DNA of 64,000 nucleotides from Pseudomonas chlororaphis subsp. piscium (lineage in GTDB: Bacteria; Pseudomonadota; Gammaproteobacteria; Pseudomonadales; Pseudomonadaceae): contig NZ_CP027707.1 of NCBI RefSeq assembly GCF_003850345.1, positions 5,270,001 through 5,334,000 on the forward strand. The letters are read 5' to 3'. The notes under the pieces were generated by a model. The model did not search any database and was not told the DNA's origin. It worked only from the letters and a program-made list of their open reading frames with translations. The translations under genes and the position numbers were made by a program. The first letter of the stretch is position 1. Each line of letters begins with the position of its first letter. Of this stretch, positions 1-9,161 are shown in pieces.

Positions 1-1909
1 GGCCGGGCGCTTCATCGGCCAGGAAATCAGCGGCCGCCCCAGCTCCCGCTCGATGTTGTCGGTGCAGATCGACGACCTGCTCAAGCTTGCCGCGCGCTTT
101 GTCGGGGAAGAACGGGCCCGCCAGAGCTTCATCCGCTTTGCCTACCGCCAGGGCAAAGGCTTCAACCCCAACCAGAACGCCGACGGCGAGTGGATCGCCC
201 ATACCGAACGCCTGCTGGCCGGTGTCCTCGGCGCCTCGTCCACCCGCGCGGTAGTCAAGGCCGCCATCGAAGGACGGGAGATGCAGCTCGAAGACGTGGT
301 GCGCATCGCCGACGAAGCCTCGGAGGTGCTGCAGTTCAACCGCGCCCTGCTGCAAGGCGCGATCGAGAACATCAGCCAGGGCATCAGCGTGGTCGACCAG
401 TCCCTCAGGCTGGTGGCCTGGAACCGTCGTTACCTGGAGCTGTTCAACTACCCGGACGGGCTGATCAGCGTCGGCCGGCCGATCGCCGACATCATCCGCC
501 ATAACGCCGAGCGTGGCCTGTGCGGGCCGGGCGAAGCAGAAGTGCATGTAGCTCGCCGCCTGCACTGGATGCGCCAGGGCCGTGCCCACACCTCCGAGCG
601 TCTATTCCCCAATGGCAGGGTGATCGAGCTGATCGGCAACCCGATGCCGGGCGGCGGTTTTGTCATGAGCTTCACTGACATCACTCCGTTCCGCGAGGCC
701 GAACAGGCCCTCACCGAAGCCAACGAAGGCCTGGAACAACGGGTCGCCGAACGGACTCAAGAACTGTCGCAGTTGAATGCCGCGCTGACCGAGGCCAAGG
801 GCACCGCCGAGGCCGCCAACCAGTCCAAGACGCGCTTCCTGGCGGCGGTCAGTCACGACCTGATGCAACCGCTGAACGCCGCCCGGCTGTTCTCCGCCGC
901 CCTCTCCCACCAGGACGACGGTTTGTCCACTGAAGCCCAGCAACTGGTCCAGCACCTGGACAGTTCCCTGCGCTCCGCCGAAGACCTGATCAGCGACTTG
1001 CTGGATATTTCCCGCCTGGAAAACGGCAAGATCAATCCGGAGCGCAAGCCGTTCGTGCTCAACGAGCTGTTCGATACCCTGGGGGCCGAATTCAAGGCGC
1101 TGGCCCAGGAGCAAGGCTTGAAGTTCCGCTTGCGTGGCAGCCACCTCAGGGTCGACAGCGACATCAAGCTATTGCGCCGGGTTCTGCAGAACTTCCTGAC
1201 CAACGCCTTCCGTTACGCCAAGGGGCCTGTGCTATTGGGCGTGCGCCGCCGCGGCAACCAGCTGTGCCTGGAGGTCTGGGACCGCGGGCCGGGCATTCCG
1301 CTGGACAAGCAGCAAGTGATCTTCGAAGAGTTCAAGCGCCTCGACAGCCACCAGACTCGCGCCGAGAAAGGCCTGGGCCTCGGGCTGGCGATCGCCGACG
1401 GCTTGTGCCGCGTTCTCGGCCATGGCCTGCAGGTACGCTCCTGGCCAGGCAAGGGCAGCGTCTTCAGCGTCAGCGTGCCTTTGGCCAAGGCGGCCGTCAG
1501 CGCACCGAGGCAGGTGGCCGAACTCAATGGCCATCTGCTGTCCGGCGCCCAGGTGCTGTGCGTCGACAATGAAGACAGCATCCTGATCGGCATGAACAGC
1601 CTGCTCTCTCGCTGGGGCTGTCAGGTCTGGACCGCGCGCAACCGGGAAGAATGCGCCGCGCTGCTGGGTGACGGCGTGCGCCCGCAACTGGCGTTGGTGG
1701 ACTATCACCTGGACGATGGTGAAACCGGCACCGAGGTCATGGCCTGGCTGCGCACCCAGTTGGGCGATCCGGTGCCTGGCGTGGTGATCAGCGCCGACGG
1801 GCGCCCCGAGATGGTTGCCGAGGTACACGCCGCGGGGCTGGACTACCTGGCCAAGCCGGTGAAGCCGGCGGCGTTGCGGGCGTTGTTGAGCCGGCATCTG
1901 CCGCTCTGA
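1..1909 (+). CDS. Hybrid sensor histidine kinase/response regulator, 3' part (5' end outside window)
   Basis: Phosphorelay sensor cut by the left edge; the reading frame is open from base 2, so the ATG at 53 is internal. Visible order: an all-helical linker, a PAS domain (about residues 100-220 of the visible part; ISQGISVVD, then NRRYLELF), a coiled coil (EQRVAERTQEL), HisKA with phospho-acceptor His in AAVSHDLMQPLNAARLF, HATPase (DRGPGIP, GLGLGLAIA) and a C-terminal receiver with Asp in LALVDYHLDDG and Lys in LAKPVKP. This layout is that of Pseudomonas hybrid kinases whose N-terminus is a sodium:solute-symporter-like membrane domain (CbrA/PA3271-like); that N-terminus is inferred. It converges on rmuC with only 15 bp between. 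The ligand is unknown. Confidence 0.85.
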   Translation, partial: AGRFIGQEISGRPSSRSMLSVQIDDLLKLAARFVGEERARQSFIRFAYRQGKGFNPNQNADGEWIAHTERLLAGVLGASSTRAVVKAAIEGREMQLEDVVRIADEASEVLQFNRALLQGAIENISQGISVVDQSLRLVAWNRRYLELFNYPDGLISVGRPIADIIRHNAERGLCGPGEAEVHVARRLHWMRQGRAHTSERLFPNGRVIELIGNPMPGGGFVMSFTDITPFREAEQALTEANEGLEQRVAERTQELSQLNAALTEAKGTAEAANQSKTRFLAAVSHDLMQPLNAARLFSAALSHQDDGLSTEAQQLVQHLDSSLRSAEDLISDLLDISRLENGKINPERKPFVLNELFDTLGAEFKALAQEQGLKFRLRGSHLRVDSDIKLLRRVLQNFLTNAFRYAKGPVLLGVRRRGNQLCLEVWDRGPGIPLDKQQVIFEEFKRLDSHQTRAEKGLGLGLAIADGLCRVLGHGLQVRSWPGKGSVFSVSVPLAKAAVSAPRQVAELNGHLLSGAQVLCVDNEDSILIGMNSLLSRWGCQVWTARNREECAALLGDGVRPQLALVDYHLDDGETGTEVMAWLRTQLGDPVPGVVISADGRPEMVAEVHAAGLDYLAKPVKPAALRALLSRHLPL

Positions 1910-1924
1910 TATCCCGCCCTCGGG

Positions 1925-3406
1925 TCAATCCGGCAGTTCGAGCACGGCGCCGTCGGCATCGGTCATCGCCCGCTCCAGCAGGTCCGCCGGCAGGCTCTTG
2001 CTGGCGCGCGCGCCGAGCAACCGCAGTTGCTCGCTGCGGCTGACCAGGTTGCCGCGCCCCTCGGTCAGCTTGTTGCGCGCGGCGCTGTAGGCCTTGTCCA
2101 GCTGCTGCAGACGATTGCCGACCTCATCCAGATCCTGAATGAACAACACGAACTTGTCGTACAGCCAACCGGCGCGCTCGGCGATTTCCCGGGCGTTCTG
2201 GCTCTGCCGCTCCTGCTTCCACAGGCTGTCGATTACCCGCAGCGTGGCCAGAAGCGTGGTCGGGCTGACGATCACGATGTTGCGATCGAAAGCTTCCTGG
2301 AACAGGTTGGGCTCGGCCTGCAAGGCAGCGGAAAAGGCCGCCTCGATGGGGACGAAGAGCAACACAAAATCCAGGCTGTGCAAGCCTTCCAGGCGCTTGT
2401 AGTCCTTGCCGGCCAGGCCTTTGACATGATTGCGCAAGGACAGCACATGCTGCTTCAGCGCCGCCTGGCCGATCACTTCGTCGTCCGCCGCGACAAACTG
2501 CTGGTAGGCGGTCAGGCTGACCTTGGAATCCACCACCACTTGCTTGTCGCCGGGCAGCATGATCAGTACGTCGGGCTGGAAACGCTCGCCGTCAGGCCCT
2601 TTGAGGCTGACCTGGGTCTGGTACTCACGGCCCTTCTCCAGGCCGGCATGCTCCAGCACCCGTTCGAGAATCAGTTCGCCCCAGTTACCCTGGGTTTTCT
2701 GGCCCTTGAGCGCGCGCGTCAGGTTGGTCGCCTCGTCGCTCAAGCGCAGGTTCAGTTGTTGCAGGCGCTCAAGTTCCTTGCCGAGGGAAAAACGCTCGCG
2801 CGCTTCGGCCTGATAACTTTCTTCGACCCGCTTCTCGAAGGACTGGATGCGCTCCTTGAGCGGGTCGAGCAATTGCCCGAGACGCTGCTGGCTGTTCTCG
2901 GCAAAACGCTGCTCACGCTCATCGAAGATCTTGCCCGCCAGCTCGGCGAACTGTGCCCGCAGCTCATCTCGCGAGCCTTGTAGATCGCTCAGGCGTTGCT
3001 GGTGACTTTCCTGCTGCTCACGCAGCTCGGCATTCAACGACGCGGCCTGGGCATCCAGGCGCCGCAGTTCGGCTTCTTTGTTGGCCCGTTCAAGGTTCCA
3101 GGCGTGGGCGGCATCACGGGCGTTGTCGCGCTCGATCTGCAACAACTCGACTTCCCGGCGTACCGCCGCCAGATCGGCCTGCTTCACGGCATTGGCCTGG
3201 CCCAGGTCGCTGATCTCGTCGCGGCAGGCATCGAGCTGGGCATTCAAGCCATCCTGCGCCAGTAGCGCAGTGGCCAGGCGCTCCTCCAGCAGGGACAGTT
3301 CGGTTTGGCGGGAACTCAGACGGCGCTGCAGTTGCCAGGCGAGCGCCACCAAGGGCAATGCCGCGCCTGCCAGACCGAGCAGTACGCTGGTCAAGTCCAT
3401 AGCCAT
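1925..3406 (-). CDS. rmuC: RmuC family DNA recombination protein
   Basis: A 493-residue protein with one N-terminal membrane helix (LTSVLLGLAGAALPLVALAW), a long charged coiled coil (about 30-190) and the RmuC domain (about 200-460: GNWGELILERVLEHAGLEKG, FQPDVLIMLP, VVDSKVSLTAYQ, FVPIEAAF). RmuC proteins limit inversions at short inverted repeats and carry a nuclease-like fold; the D-x-K core is visible as VVDSKVS. Start choice: GGAG lies 5 bases before the ATG at 3406; GTG at 3412 and ATG at 3400 are alternatives. The Sel1-like gene lies 61 bp upstream on the same strand and may share its transcript. Confidence 0.93.
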   Translation of the reverse strand: MAMDLTSVLLGLAGAALPLVALAWQLQRRLSSRQTELSLLEERLATALLAQDGLNAQLDACRDEISDLGQANAVKQADLAAVRREVELLQIERDNARDAAHAWNLERANKEAELRRLDAQAASLNAELREQQESHQQRLSDLQGSRDELRAQFAELAGKIFDEREQRFAENSQQRLGQLLDPLKERIQSFEKRVEESYQAEARERFSLGKELERLQQLNLRLSDEATNLTRALKGQKTQGNWGELILERVLEHAGLEKGREYQTQVSLKGPDGERFQPDVLIMLPGDKQVVVDSKVSLTAYQQFVAADDEVIGQAALKQHVLSLRNHVKGLAGKDYKRLEGLHSLDFVLLFVPIEAAFSAALQAEPNLFQEAFDRNIVIVSPTTLLATLRVIDSLWKQERQSQNAREIAERAGWLYDKFVLFIQDLDEVGNRLQQLDKAYSAARNKLTEGRGNLVSRSEQLRLLGARASKSLPADLLERAMTDADGAVLELPD

Positions 3407-3467
3407 AGCCACTCCAGACAGTGAAATAAAGCTTGAAGGTTAACCAAGGGACCGAGGCTTGGACAGC

Positions 3468-3791
3468 TCAGTCTTCGATCTGCCCAAGCTCCAGCTGGGC
3501 GCGGCGGTCGCCGGCCCGTGCCGCCTGCCGCAGCAGATCGTGGCCGATCCGCCGATCGCGGGCGTTGCCGCATTCGCGGCACATCAGTTGGCCAAGACGA
3601 CTCTGCGCCGCCACCACCCCTTCCCGGGCAGGCTGCTTGAGCAAACGCCCGGCAAAGTGTTTGACGTTCCGGTTATCCCCCAGGCGCGGACTGTCGAGCA
3701 GCCACATGGCCACGCGTAACGAAAAACGCTTGGGTTCGGTAACACTGGAGGAGGCAGAAGTAACAGAAGGTGACACTGAGCGAAACTTCAT
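3468..3791 (-). CDS. Small Sel1-like repeat protein
   Basis: A 107-residue protein containing two short helical repeats of the Sel1/TPR kind: GVVAAQSRLGQLMC, then a degenerate copy ending in LLRQAARAGDRRAQLELGQ. Such repeats normally mediate protein-protein contact; no catalytic motif is visible. The start is uncertain: the ATG at 3791 is used because family-like sequence begins soon after, but no good ribosome site precedes it. The frame stays open to 3869, and a later ATG at 3707 is also possible. Shorter than most Sel1 proteins, so it may be an adaptor fragment conserved beside rmuC. Confidence 0.65.
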   Translation of the reverse strand: MKFRSVSPSVTSASSSVTEPKRFSLRVAMWLLDSPRLGDNRNVKHFAGRLLKQPAREGVVAAQSRLGQLMCRECGNARDRRIGHDLLRQAARAGDRRAQLELGQIED

Positions 3792-4721
3792 AAAGCACTG
3801 TAGGGCAGATCGGAAGGCGCGCCACTCTACTCCTTTTTTCGCATGCGTAAAGTCGAAAAAACTCGGCACGCCCGTGCTAGAGCAAGCGCTTGGGACAATC
3901 CACAGAAGCTGTGGATAACTCAGTGGACAACCGCCCTACAAGTCGCCGAAAGCCGCATGGGACGGGGCCCGCAGTCAAACTGACGATTTTTTCACCAGTA
4001 AAAAAAACCGATGTTTTTCATTGACTTAAATTTTCATCGCAGGCATTGGCGGGCCCGGCAGCTGAGGTGACAGGCTGGTGACAGCCTGCGCAACTATTGT
4101 GCACAAGTACCCTCGATCCGGTTATATCGCTGCACCTTTTTCGCCCATTCATGGGAGAACAGCATCGAAGACCAAAGATTCCAGTAACAACTTTCTGCTC
4201 AACTACGTTGGAAAGCCCGGCCAGCCTCGCCCCTGCGACGCTCATAACCATTTTGCCTAACACACTTGCACCAGCTACATCAATCCGTTATCATCCACAG
4301 CGTTAGTACCAAGCTGAAAGTCAATTCTGGTCGAACAAGTCCCCCGGTTCAGCTTCCCTCAAGAGAAGTTTCTACCGACTACACGGGATCGACCACCTCG
4401 CTGGTTTCCAGGTAAAGCTTTCGCCGACACCGCCTTTGAACACATTGCAAAGGATGTCGCGAAGCTCTTTTACTCTGACCGAACCAACCTGCAAATTGAT
4501 CAGGATCTTCACCTGGGGCCCAGAACCTTAACCCCCCGCTGTGATTGCCTGCCCTCCTAAGTACCTACCTGCCAGCCCTAGCGCGCACTTGATAAAGCGC
4601 TTCCAACTGGCTGCTTTGTTCCAGTCGGGTTCTTCGTTCGACCAATGGTGGTCGGCGTTACTGGAACGTTTTAACGTTGCACGGTTCTTATCCGTGTCAT
4701 TTGTAGGAACACCCAATAACT
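3792..4721. other. Gene-poor stretch of about 0.93 kb
   Basis: No convincing gene. Base composition is visibly more AT-rich than its neighbours. Contents: a short inverted repeat at 3898-3916 whose right arm includes TGTGGATAA (3910-3918), the complement of a perfect DnaA box; a small repeat AGGCT/AGCCT near 4070-4090; an in-frame run of about 80 codons without ATG, GTG or TTG ending in TAA near 4560; and AACGTT-TT-AACGTT at 4665-4678, close to the start of the next gene. An unannotated small RNA is possible, but I see no terminator hairpin with a U-tract. Confidence 0.5.
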
Positions 4722-4946
4722 ATGTCTACTCAAATCCAGACTCAGGATGCCATTCGCACCCTCACCAACGCTTTTGCTCCAATGAACTGCCTGATCATGG
4801 CTGCTCGCAAAGGCTGCTTCAGCTTCACCCTGGTCAACGAACACGGTATCGCTCGTCACAGCGAACGCCTGTACCCCGACCAGTACTCCAGCGCCGAGCC
4901 GCTGCAAGCGGTGATCGAGCGCACTCGCCAGGCCTTGACCGCCTGA
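4722..4946 (+). CDS. Conserved small hypothetical protein (74 aa)
   Basis: A 74-residue soluble protein with no signal peptide or membrane helix, which I recognise only as a type of short Pseudomonas hypothetical. It contains two Cys (NCLIMAARKGCFSF) and a Y-P-D-Q motif (RLYPDQYSSAEPLQ). Codon use matches real genes and a classic terminator follows at 4971, which supports a monocistronic unit. AGGA lies about 13 bases before the ATG, a longer spacing than ideal. No function can be assigned. Confidence 0.7.
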   Translation: MSTQIQTQDAIRTLTNAFAPMNCLIMAARKGCFSFTLVNEHGIARHSERLYPDQYSSAEPLQAVIERTRQALTA

Positions 4947-4970
4947 GACGCCAGAGCGCTGAAAACCCGA

Positions 4971-4997
4971 AGCCCCGCCTGAACAGCGGGGCTTTTT
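4971..4997 (+). terminator. Rho-independent terminator after the 74-aa gene
   Basis: AGCCCCGC-CTGAACA-GCGGGGCT hairpin followed directly by a T-run, 25 bp after the stop codon. Confidence 0.9.
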
Positions 4998-5220
4998 GTT
5001 GCCTGTTATTTCGGTTTTTCCGCCTTCGGCTAAAGCACCATCCGATATAACGGTTATAACTCGAAGCTGAAAATATTTTAAAAACAGTCCTTTACAGCAA
5101 CGATATGACACTAGACTTCAACTCAAGCGGCATGATCCGCTTCCGGCGAGTCTGACCGATCCACCGCTGCCAAGCTCCCCCATCAGGCCTCGCCGGCCAC
5201 TTTCACCTTTCGAGGGCTTT

Positions 5221-5703
5221 ATGGGTATTGCCGCCAGCGAACTGTGCCGCTACGTGATCCGCCCGACCCTGATCTATCTGGGCAGCCACAGTCGCACTGC
5301 AGAATCACTGCTGCTAGGCATCGCCGCCAGCCAATCCGCCCTCGGCTCCGCCCTGCACGACCGCAGGGGCCACGGCCTCTATCGTATCGCCGAACCCCGC
5401 CACCAGGCCCTCTGGGACCACTACCTGGCCCTGGACCCGGAGCGTGCCAGCCTGGTTCGCGGCCTGGCCAGCCAGCATGCATTCCTCAGCGGGCCGCACC
5501 TGGAATTGACCGTCAACCTGCGTTACGCCACCGCCATTGCCTGGCTGCTGGTGGAAGAGCAGAACACCCCTCTCCCCGAGGCCGACGACCTGGTCGGCAT
5601 GGCTCGCATCTGGAAGCAGATCTTCCAGCCACAAGGACGTTTGCGGGACTTCGCCGACGCCTGGCAAACCTGTGTTGCACCGCTGAATCAGGTCGCCTGC
5701 TGA
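5221..5703 (+). CDS. Hypothetical protein beside fadL
   Basis: A 160-residue soluble protein with no recognisable catalytic motif. The fold looks helical (RPTLIYLG, AESLLLGIAASQSALG, NLRYATAIAWLLVEE). GAGGG sits 6 bases before the ATG. A homologue next to the FadL-like gene is, as I recall, also present in P. aeruginosa, so the pairing may be functional. It is separated from fadL by 145 bp, so it need not be co-transcribed. Confidence 0.75.
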   Translation: MGIAASELCRYVIRPTLIYLGSHSRTAESLLLGIAASQSALGSALHDRRGHGLYRIAEPRHQALWDHYLALDPERASLVRGLASQHAFLSGPHLELTVNLRYATAIAWLLVEEQNTPLPEADDLVGMARIWKQIFQPQGRLRDFADAWQTCVAPLNQVAC

Positions 5704-5848
5704 TCGGGCTTTTTGCAAGATCGCGCAAACAACGGCAATTTTGGTCGGATTGTCCTACAAAACCGCTCTATCTCAAGCCATACAGCCTATAGCGCTGAGG
5801 AGGAAATGTTGGTAATTTTCGCTCCGGTGATCACCAGGAGTTCTAATA

Positions 5849-7132
5849 ATGAAAAAAGTAATACTCAAAACCAGTCTTAGCCTTGCCGTTGCCATGGCAT
5901 CCACCCAACTTTTTGCAAGTGGCTTTGCCCTGAACGAACAAAGCATCAGCGGCATGGGCACTGGTTTCGCCGGTCGATCCTCTGCTGCCGATGATGCAAG
6001 CACAGTTTTTGGTAACCCTGCCGGCATGTCGCGCCTGAAACGCCAGCAAATCACTGGCGGCGTCGCGGCCATTGACGCCTCCACCGACATCAACGATGCC
6101 AGCGGCAGCCGTAGCGGTACCAACAAAGGCGACATGGTGCCCTTCACCGCCGTGCCAATGGGCTTCTACGTCAAGCCTATCGACGATCAGTGGGCCTTCG
6201 GCCTGGGTGTCTACGCCCCATTCGGCCTGATCACCGACTACGAAAACGGCTTCCAGGGTCGTAACTTCGGCAGCAAGAGCGAAGTTAAAGTCATCACTTT
6301 CCAGCCAACCGTCAGCTACGCCTTCAACGACAAGGTGTCGATCGGTTTCGGCCCGACCATCAACCGTATTTCCGGTACCCTGGAGTCCGCACTGACCACC
6401 CCTCTGTCCCCCAACGACGGCCGTGTGCAGATCAAAGGTGACGACATTGGCTACGGCTACAACATTGGGCTGCTGGTCCAGGCAACCGATACCACTCGCG
6501 TGGGCCTGACCTACCACTCGAAGGTCAAGTACAAGCTCGAGGGCCACACTGAAGTCAGCCCAGGCGCCGGCACTCCGAGTGCCCTGCTGCGTGGCGCTCG
6601 CTACGATGCTTCGCTGGACATCACCACCCCTGAATCGGCCGACCTGTCGGTAACCCAGGACCTCAACGATGCCTGGAAACTCTACGCCGGTGCGACCTGG
6701 ACCCGCTGGAGCCGCCTGAAAGACATCACGGTGGAAAACGAAGGCGTAACCGCCAGCGCCGGTGGTCTTCTGGCCCCGGGTGCACTCAGCACCGTCAAGG
6801 AAGAGCAGAACTGGCACGATACCTGGGCCTACGCCATCGGTACTTCCTACCAGCTGAACAAGCAGTGGGTACTGCGTACCGGCCTGAGCTTCGACCAGTC
6901 GCCAGCCAACAACACCAACCGTTCGCCACGTATTCCTACCGGCGACCGGACCATCTTCAGCCTCGGCGCCGGCTGGAGCCCAACCGGAGACCTGACCATC
7001 GACGTGGCCTACTCCTACCTCAAGGAAGAGAAAGTCAAGGTCAACAACCGCAATACGCTCGGCCAGTCTTACAGCTCCGAGTATGAAAACAGCGCGAACG
7101 GCTTCGGCGTGGGTGCAACCTACCGCTTCTAA
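5849..7132 (+). CDS. fadL: FadL/OmpP1/TodX-type outer membrane transport protein
   Basis: A 427-residue outer-membrane beta-barrel for hydrophobic substrates such as long-chain fatty acids. Evidence: a signal peptide (KKVILKTSLSLAVAMASTQLFA), the FadL N-terminal hatch signature (SGFALNEQSISGMGTGFAG, then DDASTVFGNPAGMSRL), alternating barrel strands, and a C-terminal aromatic end (VGATYRF) typical of outer-membrane assembly signals. AGGAG lies 7 bases before the ATG and a strong terminator follows at 7152. The family is certain; whether it carries fatty acids or aromatic hydrocarbons cannot be read from sequence, so the symbol is by family. Confidence 0.9.
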   Translation: MKKVILKTSLSLAVAMASTQLFASGFALNEQSISGMGTGFAGRSSAADDASTVFGNPAGMSRLKRQQITGGVAAIDASTDINDASGSRSGTNKGDMVPFTAVPMGFYVKPIDDQWAFGLGVYAPFGLITDYENGFQGRNFGSKSEVKVITFQPTVSYAFNDKVSIGFGPTINRISGTLESALTTPLSPNDGRVQIKGDDIGYGYNIGLLVQATDTTRVGLTYHSKVKYKLEGHTEVSPGAGTPSALLRGARYDASLDITTPESADLSVTQDLNDAWKLYAGATWTRWSRLKDITVENEGVTASAGGLLAPGALSTVKEEQNWHDTWAYAIGTSYQLNKQWVLRTGLSFDQSPANNTNRSPRIPTGDRTIFSLGAGWSPTGDLTIDVAYSYLKEEKVKVNNRNTLGQSYSSEYENSANGFGVGATYRF

Positions 7133-7151
7133 AGCCTGACGGCCTGAACGA

Positions 7152-7188
7152 AAAAGCCCCGGCATCCAAGGATGCCGGGGCTTTTTTA
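7152..7188. terminator. Bidirectional terminator between fadL and the peroxidase-like gene
   Basis: AAAAAGCCCCGGCATCC / GGATGCCGGGGCTTTTTT hairpin with an A-run on one side and a T-run on the other, placed between two convergent genes. Confidence 0.92.
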
Positions 7189-7205
7189 TTGGCCGCAAAT
7201 AACAC

Positions 7206-7757
7206 TCAAGGCTTGGATGCCAGCGCCTGCTCCACCGCCTCGATCAGTTCCGGACTGTCCAGCTTGGTCAGGCTGGAGAAGTTGGCGATCACCTTGCCCT
7301 GGCGATCGACCACATACTTGTAGAAATTCCACTTCGGCGCACTGCTCTGCTCGGCCAGGACCTTGAACAGGTGCACCGCGTCCGGGCCTCGGACCTGCTG
7401 CGGCTCGGTCATAGTGAAGGTGACGCCGTAGTTCACATAACAGACCTTGGCCGTTTCCGCGCCATCCCTGGACTCCTGCTTGAAGTCATTGGACGGCACG
7501 CCTACCAGCTCCAGCCCCTGATCCTTGTAACGCTGGTACAGCGCTTCGAGCCCCTTGAACTGCGGGGCGAAGCCGCAAAAGCTTGCGGTATTGACCACCA
7601 CCAGCGGCTTGCCGGCAAAGCGTTGGCACAGGTCGATGGATTCCTTGGCGCGCAGCTTGGGCAACGAGCCCTGCAACAGCGACGGGCATTCGCCCGCCCA
7701 CGTCGAACCGGCAAACACCATGAGTACAGCTGGAACAGCAAGCCAGCGCGCCAACAT
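7206..7757 (-). CDS. Secreted glutathione-peroxidase-like protein
   Basis: A 183-residue thiol peroxidase of the GPx superfamily. The catalytic Cys is in [16 protein letters not shown]; other family motifs are GVPSNDF and [12 protein letters not shown]. Unlike most bacterial GPx proteins it begins with a signal peptide ([20 protein letters not shown]), so it should act in the periplasm, where the reductant would not be glutathione in the usual sense. Start ATG 7757 follows AGGAG at a spacing of 7; a TTG codon 6 bases upstream opens the frame but is not needed. Peroxide substrate and electron donor are unknown. Confidence 0.88.
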   Translation of the reverse strand: MLARWLAVPAVLMVFAGSTWAGECPSLLQGSLPKLRAKESIDLCQRFAGKPLVVVNTASFCGFAPQFKGLEALYQRYKDQGLELVGVPSNDFKQESRDGAETAKVCYVNYGVTFTMTEPQQVRGPDAVHLFKVLAEQSSAPKWNFYKYVVDRQGKVIANFSSLTKLDSPELIEAVEQALASKP

Positions 7758-7824
7758 ATTCAACTCCTTGAAAGTACGTCAGGGGTGAAACTACCCGCCC
7801 GGCGGACGCCCTAGCAAGCGCTTC

Positions 7825-7947
7825 CTAGCAGACGCCCATGCCCAACTGCATCAGCGCCAGCCCACCCTGGTGCCAGCCCCACCAGGCCAACGCCAACAGG
7901 GCGACGACAACTGCCAGGACGACCCAGCGCAGGCCTGTCCGGCTCAT
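7825..7947 (-). CDS. 40-aa single-pass membrane protein coupled to the MFS gene
   Basis: A 40-residue ORF: a short Arg-containing N-terminus (SRTGLRW), one hydrophobic helix (VVLAVVVALLALAWWGW) and a tail ending GMGVC. Its ATG overlaps the TGA of the upstream MFS gene (ATGA), so it is probably translated by coupling. It is too short for routine ORF calling. It could be a small transporter-associated subunit, but that is inference from position alone. Confidence 0.55.
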   Translation of the reverse strand: MSRTGLRWVVLAVVVALLALAWWGWHQGGLALMQLGMGVC

Positions 7948-9146
7948 GCCGCGCTAGCCTGCAAACGCGCGACCGGACGCTCGCGCACCGGCCAGTTCAG
8001 GGCCGCGGCCAGTAGACTGAGAAGAATCGCCACCTGCCAGATCAAGTCATAACTCCCGGTTCGATCGTAGACCACCCCGCCGAGCCAGCCGCCGAGGAAC
8101 GAGCCCAACTGGTGAAACAGAAACACGATGCCGCCCAGCATGGACAGGTTGCGCACACCGAACAAGGTGGCCACCGTGCCATTGGTCAGGGGCACCGTCG
8201 ACAACCACAGGAAGCCCATGGCCATGCCGAACAGATAAGCACTGACTTGCGTCACCGGCAGCCAGAGGAACAGGCCGATGACCACCGCACGCAACAGGTA
8301 CAGGCCAGTCAACAAGCGCGGTTTGGACATGCGCCCGCCCAGCCAGCCGGCGGTGTAGGTACCGAAGATATTGAACAGGCCGATCAGCGCCAGCACCGTG
8401 GTGCCCACTGTAGCCGGCAAGTGCTGGTCCACCAGGTAGGCCGGCAAATGTATGCCGATGAATACCACCTGGAAACCACAGACGAAAAAGCCGAACGCCA
8501 GCAGCCAGAACCCGGAATGGGAGCAGGCTTCGCGCAAGGCCTCGGAGAGGCTCTGCTCATGGCCCAGGCTTGGCAGCGGCTTGTCCTTGAGCATGCTCAC
8601 CAGCGGCACGATCAAAGCCACCAGCAACCCCAGCACCAGCAGCGCTGACGACCAGCCGAGCCAGCCGATCAAACCCAGGGTGCCCGGCAGCATGGCGAAC
8701 TGACCGAACGAACCGGCCGCACTGGCAATGCCCATGCCCATACTGCGTTTTTCCGGCGGTAGTGCGCGCCCCACCACGCCGAGAATCACCGAGAACGAGG
8801 TCCCTGAAAGGCCGATACCAATCAGCAACCCGGCGCTCAACGACAGCGACAGCGGCGAATCGGCCAACCCCATGAACAGCAGGCCCACGGCGTACAACAC
8901 GCCGCCGATCACCACCACCTTGGCCGCGCCGAAGCGGTCAGCCAGGGCTCCAGTGAAAGGCTGGGCCAGGCCCCAAATGAGGTTCTGCAAGGCGATGGCA
9001 AAGGCAAACACCTCGCGCCCCCAGCCGAATTCCGCGCTCATGGGCGGCAGAAACAGCCCGAAGCCGTGTCGAACCCCCAGCGACAAGGCCAGGATCAGCG
9101 CACTCCCGAGAAGAACCCAACCGCTGGTACGCCACATCGAAGTCAT
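7944..9146 (-). CDS. MFS transporter, MarR-linked
   Basis: A 400-residue inner-membrane carrier with about 12 hydrophobic helices. The family motif between helices 2 and 3 is seen as GALADRFGAAKVVVIGG. The first half is rich in Gly and small residues, as in MFS efflux or monocarboxylate-type carriers. Start ATG 9146 has GGAG 6 bases before it; the earlier ATG (9158) overlaps that ribosome site and is rejected. It sits 51 bp downstream of a marR-type gene on the same strand, and an operator-like palindrome lies in the gap, so expression is probably relieved by a ligand. The substrate is unknown. Confidence 0.9.
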   Translation of the reverse strand: MTSMWRTSGWVLLGSALILALSLGVRHGFGLFLPPMSAEFGWGREVFAFAIALQNLIWGLAQPFTGALADRFGAAKVVVIGGVLYAVGLLFMGLADSPLSLSLSAGLLIGIGLSGTSFSVILGVVGRALPPEKRSMGMGIASAAGSFGQFAMLPGTLGLIGWLGWSSALLVLGLLVALIVPLVSMLKDKPLPSLGHEQSLSEALREACSHSGFWLLAFGFFVCGFQVVFIGIHLPAYLVDQHLPATVGTTVLALIGLFNIFGTYTAGWLGGRMSKPRLLTGLYLLRAVVIGLFLWLPVTQVSAYLFGMAMGFLWLSTVPLTNGTVATLFGVRNLSMLGGIVFLFHQLGSFLGGWLGGVVYDRTGSYDLIWQVAILLSLLAAALNWPVRERPVARLQASAA

Positions 9147-9161
9147 TTTATTCTCCATTTA

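Noticed and set aside
4315..4560. About 80 sense codons without a start codon (plus strand)
   Set aside because: Not listed as a gene because no ATG, GTG or TTG precedes it in frame and no ribosome site is visible; kept as a low-level observation within the gap finding.
5843..7198. 451-aa frame opposite the FadL-type gene
   Set aside because: Antisense shadow; the FadL signal peptide and barrel are on the plus strand.
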